From Chelydra serpentina (Eukaryota > Chordata > Testudines > Chelydridae): a stretch of 64,000 nt of DNA. Shown here piece after piece: positions 57,301 through 64,000 of this stretch (positions are counted from its first letter, which is position 1; each line of letters begins with the position of its first letter). A program made the translations under genes and the position numbers. The notes beneath the pieces were generated by a model. It was not told the origin of the DNA and ran no database searches. It worked only from the letters and a program-made list of their open reading frames with translations. Location: NCBI GenBank assembly GCA_037349315.1, contig JBAIAC010000042.1:3658001-3722000 (forward strand), written 5' to 3'.

Positions 57301-60300
57301 CACATTTTAAGCAATTTGATTCCCTTAATTGTGAGTATTCAGACTATCAACATTTTGGATTTCATGTACATTTAATTTTAAGTTCTACTTTCTTGATATT
57401 CTAGCACGCGCGCGCACACAACTTCCAACCTTTTTGAGAGGAAACTTTCACTCAATCCACTGATGCAGTAGGTTCCTGTAACCTTAAATTCACCTTCATG
57501 ATTTTTTGGAATGTGGTAAATTTTGTCCTCTGGCTTGATTATGATCTGTAGAGCCCTGTAAACCCACAGATATCTGCTTTATATCCACAGATATCCTCAT
57601 CATTTCAGGGGATTGCAGATTGGATTCAGATAACAATTTTGTATCCACGCAAGGCTCTAGTGATCTGTTCACTTCACCAACTTCATTACTTGTGTGAAAT
57701 GTCACCTAAGTCATGTGATGTTTTTACTGACATTCAATGGGACTTGTGCTCCTTAATTCACTTTGGTCCGGATCCACAAAGGGACTCATGATTTTGTCTA
57801 CACACAAAAGATGCACTGATTAACTAGTTAATTGATGCCACTTTCTTGTCTGAACACTCTTGTATAAGTTTCCAAGTGCCCTAAATAGATTTAGTTTCTG
57901 TCAATTCCTTACTGACTTCAGCTAAATGGAGATAGAGCACTATGAAGCTGATTTATGATTTAAGGTTTTGTGCATCAATTTATTTAAATTGGTGCAACAC
58001 TCCTACGTTGTCAACTCTTGAACCAATATAAGAATGACCCCATAAGAGGGTTGCCCCAGGTTCACTAAATCAGAGCACAAACCATGTGCAGAAAAGACCT
58101 TAGGCACATTTGAAAATTCCATCCTGTTTAGATGTCAGAATCACTGTGAACACAAAAAGAGCAAATGGAAATTAGTTAATTTGCTGCACAAGTGTTTGGA
58201 CAAATTGTGACTCTGTTTTTTCCCAGTATTAGGGGGTAACGGTGGGTTTTTCAAAAATATGTGAATTAATCTGGCAGTTTCTGAATATTGCTTACTGCTA
58301 AGGGCCAAATTATTTTCTGGTATAACCCTATTAGAGTCAATGGGGTTTTATAAGTAGAGAATTTGCCTCTGATCTCTGTGGCCCTCTGAATAGCAATGAA
58401 TCAAATCAGGGCTGTATTTTCAAGGATAAATCAGTGGTAAAGCTGTGTTGATTGGAGCCATATTTAAAATCAGTTTCTGGTCTTTTGTGTAGTGTAGACA
58501 TGGCCATTCTTTCACTCTTAGCTCACACAAATCCTGCTGGGCATTATTTATGTATTTGTATGAAAAGAAATCTGCTTTTAGTCACCACTTCCAAACTAAG
58601 GCAAGCCCTGGGTGTTTTGTTTTTCAGATTCCTTTTTCCCGAGGGTGAATCCCTGGATGGTGGCTCTGAGTGTGATCCTGGTGGTTTTGTTTGGTTTCAT
58701 TGGCTGCACTGTTTATCTCTTTAAAATGAAAGGTAAGTATCAGAGGGAGAAATATACTGCAAATAAAGTTTTTTTCTAATAAATAAATAAGGGCAATTTA
58801 GGAATTTAACATGAAAAGAACGTGTGATCTGCTGATCTGGTCCTAAATAAAGAAGAAGAATGCATGTGAATTTATTGAATGCCTGCTGGGGCAAAAAATG
58901 TATCGAGGGTGGTTTCGGGTAAATGATGTCATTCGACCCACACAGCAGTGGTGTACTCTCCTGTTTCAAGCACAGCTCCTAGCGGTGGCCAGTTCCCCCT
59001 CCCCCGCCCTCCCCGAGCGGCTGCTCCAGGGTAAAGCTCCCAGCCTGCTGGCTGTGAACCAAGTTTAGTTTCAACAGTTCGCCTAACCCACCTCCCCGCC
59101 CCCACCGCGTGGCTGGTCCTGGGAAATGTCCCAGCCTGCTGCCTACGAACCGAGTTTAGTTTCAACGGTTCGCCTAACCAGCCCTCCACCCCCACCCCTC
59201 GCAGCTGGTCCCAGGGAAAGCTCACAGCAGAGGGCTCCATGTTCGCGGTCCTGTGGCATCCGTGCTGTCAATCACCAGAAAAGCGCACGAACTGATTGCC
59301 CGCTGGCGCTTTCACGGAGGGAGGGAGTGTGGGTCGAATGACATCATTTACCCAAAACCACCCCGATACATTTTTTGCCCCAGCAGGCATTGGGGGCTTG
59401 ACCAATGGGCAGCGGGGAATGCAGGAACTGTGGGATAGCTACCCACAGTGCACCGCTTGCCCAATTTCCAAATCAATTAGACATCCTTCCTAATGAATTG
59501 TGTACCTATAAGAAGTAGGTTAAAAAAAGGGGGGGAGGGATAGCTCAGTGGTTTGAGCATTGGCCTGCTAAACCCAGGGTTGTGAGTTCAATCCTTGAGG
59601 GGGCCATTTAGGGATCTGGGGCAAAAATCTGTCAGGGGACAGTACTTGGTCCTGCTAGTGAAGGCAGGGCACTGGACTCAATGATCTTTCAAGGTCCTTC
59701 CAGTTCAATAAGATAGGCATATCTCCATATATTTTTTTAGTCTTCAAACACCTTTTAATGAAGCAAGGAGATGAGAATAATTTATATTTATTTCTGTACT
59801 TTTCAGGAAAACTTACTGAAGAAGTTGGTAAGTTTCAATTTCCCTTTTTCCACAAATACAATTTTTGACCATGGCTACACAATTGTATATGGGCTTCTTG
59901 GAGAGATAGAAGGGAGGAGAGTCTCAGACAATAGAGCTGAACCAGAAAATCTGATCATAACAGATACATCTGTGTTCTGCTTGGTCCTTCATCTCCCTCT
60001 CTTCCCAGTTCTCAGGCGGGGTTCCACTTGAGACAAGGTTCTACAAAGCCTAGCTTCTCATATTTGTACTCAATCTCTTTTTTGCTAACAAAATGTATTG
60101 CACCTCAACGTTACAGTCATAGACCCAACAGAAATGTCCCAGTGATAAATCAGTAAATAAACACATTTCTTCTTCAGTTAGGAAAAAAAAGCATATCAAC
60201 TGTCAGATAACTCAGACACAACAGTCCATGCTCCGGGTTCACGTCATCCATAAAGAATATCTGCCTAATTTCCAAATTAATTGGACTTGTTCCTCCATGC

Positions 60301-63300
60301 TCCTAATGAATTTTGTACCTATAAGATGTAGTCTTTTAACACTGTTTCATGAAGCACAGAGAGGGAAATAATTTATATTTATTTCTGTATTTTTAAGGGA
60401 AACTTACTGAAGAAGTTGGTAAGTTTCAATTTCCCCTTTCCCACAAATACAATTTTTGACCACAGTCACACAACTGTATATAGATTTTCTGTTTTCTCTG
60501 ATTTATTTTTACTTCTCTGTGTTTGTCGGGCTGAGGAGGGTTGATGTGTGTGTACAGGCTGGACCATTTTAGGGCCTGTTTGGATGTATCCAGAGATCCA
60601 GTCCCCTTAAAAGTCCTTCCAAATAGGGGGTTGGATCGACATAGCTACATGTCTGAGGGATGTACGTTTTCAGCGCAGATGAGTCCTCAGTCTCACAGTC
60701 TTTCAAAAGAATCCATAGAGGTCTGGCTTGTTCAGGAAGGGGTGATGAAGTGGGAATTTTCTGCAATACTTTTATGAAACCTGTGTGTACCTCAGTTTCT
60801 GCTATATGCGGCATTGCCACCCAGTGCGGGGGAAAGAACAGTTTGCTCTCTGGGCAGGCTAGGTGACATAAGAATGGGTGTTGCTTAGCTGTCTGGGCCT
60901 TAGTCCCCATATCAATGGAGACAAAGGTGAAAGTGGGCTGCTGCAGGCCAGTGCGGCACTCTGGTAAGAGCCGGCCGCTGGACTGGCCTGCACAGCTGAC
61001 TTTTTGGTCCTCCTTTCAGCTGACGGGGGAGGGGGAAGCAAAAGGGGCGTCTGCCCTGGGCTCCGGCTTTGGGGGCCCCAGCGGGGCTCAGGGCGCCCCA
61101 GGGGATTAGCAGGGGAGGGGACCTGGTGCCTGTTGGCACCTGCTTCTTTGTGGAAGGGACAGGGCAGCCCACTAGGGCTTGGAATTTTTCCAACAAAGAT
61201 CTTAGCTTCCCCTCCCCAGCCCCACGGAATACCCTAGGTAAGTTGTCTTCCTCCGAGTGGCTCTGTTGCAAGAATCAGCTCCCCTGAGTTCCAGCAGCCT
61301 CCCCCCTGGTTGCTGCCCACTCCTGTGACCACCTGTCCCTTTGAAGATCATTTCTTCTAAGTGGAGCAGGCCCTGTAGGAATGAGGTCACTTGAGCCCAG
61401 AGGAGTTTTCATCTCTTCCTGCCTGGGATGGGGCTGTGCCCCAGGACAGGGTGTGTTAATCTAGTTTTATAAAATTTGGGGTAAGTCTAAACTAGATAAA
61501 CTTCACACCAAAAGGTTATTGGGGGTGTGTTTGTGGGGACGCAATAGGAAAAAGCAAGTTGAATAAAAATAATCACCCAGCCTTAACTTTGTATTGATGA
61601 CAAAGAGAAATAACATATAAGGGAAGGAAACCTCATAAAAATGTTATATGTATTTCTGTTTATATTTTAGTGAAACGAGATCTAGAAATTGGTAAGTGTC
61701 ATTTTCTTCCCTCAGAAGAAAGTTTTTTGTACACAGTTGGATCCCCCTGTAGGAGTGTGATGGAGTCATCGGTGGGTTAGGTGGCGTAGTGGTTAACACA
61801 CTTAGTGCCCCCTCCCTGTGGGCAAGTCTTTCAGTTCTGGCCTCTTTTAATCACAGGGGCGGGGAGGTAGGTTTGTTTAGGCTGGAGAAGAGACGACTGA
61901 GGGGGCACATGATAACAGTTTTCAAGTATACGAAAAATTGTTACAAGGAGGAGAGAGGTAAATTGTTCTCATTAACTTCTGAGGATAGGACAAGAAGCAA
62001 GGGGCTTAAATTGCAGTGAGGGAGGTTTAGGCTGGACATTAGGAAAAACTTCCAAACAGGCAGATTAGGTAATAAATGGAATAAATGGAATAAAGGAGGA
62101 TGTAGAATCTCCTTCACTGGCGTGCTTTAAAAGCAGGTTAGACAAACACATGTCGGGGTGGTCTAGATAATACTTAGTCCTGCCACGAGTGTGAGGATTA
62201 GACTTCCAGCCCTAGGATTCTATGATTCTAATAGAATCACAGAGTTTAAGACCAGAAGGGATGACCAGATCATCTAGTCTAACCGCCTTAAGAGGAAAAT
62301 GAATAGAAATAGTTTCTAAACCTTAATTATCATATTGATGATGATGAGAAAGAAACAAAAGAAAAGGGAAACTCCTAACATACAATGTGTGTATTTCTGT
62401 TTAATTTTTAGGCAAACGAGATATAGAAGTTGGTAAGTGTCATTATCCTTCTTCTGACATATGGGAGTTTGTTTAACTGTTGTGGAATTGTTCGCTTTTC
62501 AATTTAACTTTTACACTTCTGTTGCAACATTTAGCCTGATTTTGCTTGTTTGCATGTTTGCTTTTTTTATTATTGTTTCTTTTTGGTTGGGGGATTACAG
62601 TAATGTGATAAAATGTGGGCAAGCACTAAATTGGTTAGATTTCACACCAAAATGTAATCTGAAAAACTGATAAGCAATAGAGTCACAGAGTTTAAGACCA
62701 GAAAGGAGCTGATCCTCTTGTCTTACATCCTGAAGACTATGTTGATTTCTCTCAGCCTTTACTGTTGTATTGATGATAAAGAGAAATAAAACATAAGAAA
62801 ATGTAAATGCCTAACAAAAATATACATTTATTTCTCTTTAATTTTTTAGACAAACGAGATAAAGAAATAAGTAAGTGTCATTATCCTTCCTCTGATAAAA
62901 AAAATTCGTACCAATTTGAATCCTCATGTGGGAGTTTGTTTAATTGTGGTGGAGTTATTTGTTTTCAAATGTAACTTTTAAAATTGTTGCAATATGAAAT
63001 ATTTTAAGTTTGTTTGCTTCCTTTTTATTATTACTATAATTCTTGGGGTTTCTAGGGGTTTGTTTTGTAATGTAACTTGATAAAATGGGGAAAGATTAAA
63101 TGGATGAATTTCACAGCAAAACCTATTGTAAAAAATTGATAAGCAATAGAGTCACAGAGTTTAAGGGATGACTGGATTGTCTAGTCTAACCTCCTTAAGA
63201 GGAGATTGAATAGAAATAATAATCTCTCAGCTGTAATTGTATTGATGATATAGGGAAATGAAACATAAGACAAGGGAAACGCCTAACAAACAATATGTTT

Positions 63301-63340
63301 ATTTCTGTTTAATTTTTAGGCAAAAGAGATACAGAAATTG
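51297..63340 (+). CDS. Butyrophilin-like protein 2, 3' end beyond window
   Basis: Exons 51297-51396, 54283-54630, 56872-57153, 58628-58732, then 21-nt exons 59807-59827, 60398-60418, 61671-61691, 62412-62432, 62850-62870 and 63320-63340. All junctions are phase 1 and GT-AG, and the joined frame stays open. Layout: signal peptide, IgV, IgC, transmembrane, then six or more heptads. The WRR exon and B30.2 exon are not reached before base 64000. It is a tandem paralogue of the upstream gene; similarity covers the exons and parts of the 5' introns. Likely a type I surface receptor of the butyrophilin family; the long heptad tail is like chicken BG proteins. Whether B30.2 is present is open. Confidence 0.88.
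51899..51919. repeat. (GA)n microsatellite
   Basis: About ten GA units in intron 1 of gene 2. Confidence 0.85.
52125..53341 (+). mobile_element. Solo LTR (1,217 bp), target duplication GAAGG
   Basis: Starts TGTGATGGGTTGGATCAC and ends TGCACCATCACA; flanked by GAAGG at 52120-52124 and 53342-53346. No internal retroviral sequence remains, consistent with LTR-LTR recombination. Includes a C run at about 52474-52493. Confidence 0.88.
54283..54630 (+). CDS. Butyrophilin gene 2, IgV exon
   Basis: 348 nt after TTTTCCAG; donor GCAG|GTCAG. V-set marks VLPC, VRWFRSE and DEGLYICFV. Starts AKFTVIGPPEPV. Same length as in gene 1. Confidence 0.92.
54893..55017. mobile_element. Short MITE with GGTGACCAGA ends
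   Basis: Inverted ends TAGGGTGACCAGATG and CTAGGGTGACCAGACAG; a copy lies at 63787-63902. A TA target is possible, but the duplication is part of the ends and cannot be separated. Confidence 0.65.
55209..56431 (+). mobile_element. Solo LTR (1,223 bp), target duplication GTGGG
   Basis: Starts TGTGATGGCTTCCCCTG and ends GTGTCCCA; flanked by GTGGG at 55204-55208 and 56432-56436. Related to the LTR at 52125 and inserted in the same orientation, in intron 2 of gene 2. Confidence 0.87.
56872..57153 (+). CDS. Butyrophilin gene 2, IgC exon
   Basis: 282 nt after CCCCTTAG; donor GCAG|GTCAG. Motifs VVCQSAGWHPEPEVLW and LSCCLRN. A sequon N-Q-S lies just before the second cysteine. Confidence 0.92.
57154..58627. 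other. Intron 3 of gene 2, nothing named
   Basis: AT-rich single-copy-looking intron with a short alternating CGCGCGCACACA run at 57407-57419. No exon. Confidence 0.4.
58628..58732 (+). CDS. Butyrophilin gene 2, transmembrane exon
   Basis: 105 nt, same length as gene 1: DSFFPRVNPW, hydrophobic MVALSVILVVLFGFIGCTVY, then KMK. Acceptor TTTTCAG, donor AAAG|GTAAGT. Confidence 0.9.
58879..59390. mobile_element. DNA element with 64-bp terminal inverted repeats
   Basis: Left arm 58879-58943 and right arm 59327-59390 are near-perfect inverse copies (ATGCCTGCTGGGGC..., ending GTCATTCGACCCACAC). The interior holds two direct repeats of about 100 bp (AAGTTTAGTTTCAAC / GAGTTTAGTTTCAAC). No transposase; family not identified, target duplication unclear. 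Confidence 0.8.
59529..59728 (+). repeat. Cry-type SINE, variant tail
   Basis: A box GGGATAGCTCAGTGG, B box GGTTGTGAGTTCAATCC and the GGGGCCATTTAGGGATC body are shared with the other two copies. The tail (CCTTCCAGTTC...AGATAGGCATATCTCC) is of a different subtype. Confidence 0.85.
59807..59827 (+). CDS. Gene 2 heptad exon 1 (GKLTEEV)
   Basis: TACTTTTCAG|21 nt|GTAAGTTTC, phase 1. Flanks are duplicated with the next heptad exon. Confidence 0.85.
60398..60418 (+). CDS. Gene 2 heptad exon 2 (GKLTEEV)
   Basis: Same encoded heptad as exon 1 and same donor GTAAGTTTC. The acceptor reads TTTTTAAG, with A at the -3 position, weaker than the others, so this exon may be skipped. Confidence 0.75.
60419..61490. 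other. Intron of gene 2, GC-rich insert
   Basis: 60930-61240 is GC-rich, repeat-like, with no clear ends. No exon-like structure between the second and third heptad exons. Confidence 0.3.
61671..61691 (+). CDS. Gene 2 heptad exon 3 (VKRDLEI)
   Basis: TATATTTTAG|21 nt|GTAAGTGTC, phase 1. First member of the K-R-D type heptads. Confidence 0.82.
61868..62231 (+). mobile_element. CR1 3'-end fragment between heptad exons
   Basis: Encodes FRLEKRRLRGHMITVFKY and [15 protein letters not shown], the CR1 C-terminus, then the 3' tail ending TCTATGATTCTA at 62231. Accounts for the longer spacing between heptad exons 3 and 4. Confidence 0.8.
62412..62432 (+). CDS. Gene 2 heptad exon 4 (GKRDIEV)
   Basis: AATTTTTAG|21 nt|GTAAGTGTCATTATCC, phase 1; within a tandemly repeated intron-exon unit. 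Confidence 0.83.
62850..62870 (+). CDS. Gene 2 heptad exon 5 (DKRDKEI)
   Basis: ATTTTTTAG|21 nt|GTAAGTGTCATTATCC. Its last base is A instead of the usual G, so the codon across the next junction becomes AGC (Ser) instead of GGC (Gly). Confidence 0.82.
   Translation, partial: TNEIKK
63320..63340 (+). CDS. Gene 2 heptad exon 6 (SKRDTEI)
   Basis: AATTTTTAG|21 nt|GTAAGTGTCATTATCC, phase 1. Last coding exon seen; the chain continues beyond the window. Confidence 0.82.
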
Positions 63341-63786
63341 GTAAGTGTCATTATCCTTCCTCTGACAAGAAAATTTTAATACCAGATTGGATCCTCATGT
63401 GGGAGCTTTTTTAATTGTGGTGGAGGTGTTTGCTTTTAAATTTAAGTTTTAAAATTGTTGCAATAAAGAACCTTTTTCATTTGTTTGCTTCATGCTTTTT
63501 ATTATAGTTATTATCATTCTTTTCATGGTGTGTGGGGTTTTTAAATGAAACTTCATGAAATTGTGGGGAAAGACTAAACTGGATGAATTTCACACTAAAA
63601 GCTCATTTGAAAAATTGATAAGCAATATAATAATAGAATCACAGAGTTAAAGACCAGAAAGAATTACTGGATCCTTTTGTTCAGTGTCCCAAAAACTGTG
63701 GAGTAGGCCATGCTAGGAGTGCACAAAGGAATGTTTGGGGGAGGGGGTACGTGGCAGGGCCCTAGCCAGCCCCTCTCTGCCCCATA

Positions 63787-63902
63787 GGATGACCAGATGT
63801 CCCGATTTTATAGGGACAGTCCCGATTTTGGGGTCTTTTTCTTTATATAGGCTCCTATTACCCCCCACCTGATTTTTCATATTTGCTGTCTGGTCACCCT
63901 AC
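63787..63902. mobile_element. Short MITE, copy of 54893-55017
   Basis: ATAGGATGACCAGATGTCCC ... CTGTCTGGTCACCCTA; same body (ATAGGGACAGTCCCGATTTT, TATAGGCTCCTATTACCCC) as the copy at 54893. Confidence 0.7.
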
Positions 63903-64000
63903 TGCCCCAACTCCAGCTCTGATCCCACCCCAGCTTCACTTGGTCCCCTGCTCCACCCCCAGCCGAGGTCTGGACCCAGCTGCAGCTTCTCCCCATCCCC

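Larger units (their letters stand above)
61480..63680 (+). repeat. Tandem array of heptad-exon units (about 440-490 bp)
   Basis: Each unit carries a stretch ATAGAGTCACAGAGTTTAAG, then GATGATAA(A/T)GAGAAAT, the acceptor, one heptad exon, GTAAGTGTCATTATCCTT, a T/G-rich part (AATTGTGGTGGAG) and GATAAGCAAT. Exons 4, 5 and 6 are 438 and 470 bp apart. Unit one is lengthened by a CR1 insertion. Confidence 0.82.

Noticed and set aside
61480..63680. CRISPR-like array
   Set aside because: Regular spacing comes from duplicated heptad-exon units of about 450 bp. Repeats and spacers of CRISPR size are absent, and the DNA is vertebrate.
63341..64000. B30.2 or WRR exon of gene 2 near the right edge
   Set aside because: No EWRR-type 27-nt exon or SPRY motif is present. 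The last 300 bp hold a MITE and GC-rich repeat-like DNA.

Overview
The window is vertebrate nuclear DNA, most likely from a cryptodiran turtle. Its genes are intron-rich with GT-AG junctions. Its repeats include three SINEs of the turtle Cry type (tRNA-like head with A and B boxes, two with a CR1-derived tail), CR1 LINE 3' ends, many hAT-type elements with exact 8-bp target duplications, a DIRS-type tyrosine-recombinase retrotransposon, and a gypsy element in which integrase precedes reverse transcriptase. The species call is an inference from repeats; no alignment was run.

Genes. The cellular content looks like a piece of a TRIM/butyrophilin (MHC-type) cluster. From left to right: (1) a RING plus B-box first coding exon of a TRIM protein on the minus strand (3947-4363), its other exons not seen and presumably left of the window; (2) a minus-strand copy of a butyrophilin promoter/5'UTR region (about 13.75-15.07 kb) with no coding exons behind it; (3) a complete plus-strand butyrophilin-like gene (leader 21914 to stop 40254; eight coding exons, all introns phase 1, 475 codons: leader, IgV, IgC, TM, two 7-residue exons, a 9-residue exon, PRY-SPRY/B30.2); (4) a second plus-strand butyrophilin-like gene (leader 51297 onward) that runs off the right edge after at least six 21-nt heptad exons, so its B30.2 exon, if any, lies outside. 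Genes 3 and 4 are paralogues whose similarity extends into promoters and introns.

Repeats by region. 1-5 kb: GC-rich repeats and the TRIM exon. 5-7 kb: Cry SINE and an LTR-like block. 7.1-12.9 kb: a three-level nest, a recent gypsy element (two 560-bp LTRs) inside a hAT inside a CR1. 13.7-20.3 kb: inverted butyrophilin 5' regions around an LTR and small DNA elements. 21.9-41.0 kb: gene 3, its introns carrying hAT, CR1, pogo-like and Harbinger-like elements and a dead IgV exon. 41.4-41.9 kb: a diverged minisatellite. 42.6-48.66 kb: the DIRS element (minus strand) with inverted terminal repeats. 48.66-49.78 kb: a minus-strand LTR split by a hAT with a long hairpin. 49.8-64 kb: gene 4, with two solo LTRs, a long-TIR element and tandemly duplicated heptad-exon units.

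How the parts fit. Butyrophilin-type proteins are Ig-superfamily surface receptors whose cytoplasmic B30.2 domain senses ligands, and TRIM proteins are RING E3 ligases; the two families sit together in vertebrate MHC-linked clusters. The most interesting biology is the growth of the juxtamembrane tail of gene 4 by duplication of frame-neutral 21-nt exons (resembling chicken BG genes), the head-to-head arrangement of butyrophilin promoters with an IRF/ISRE-like motif kept in only one copy, and a fossil IgV exon in the first coding intron of gene 3.
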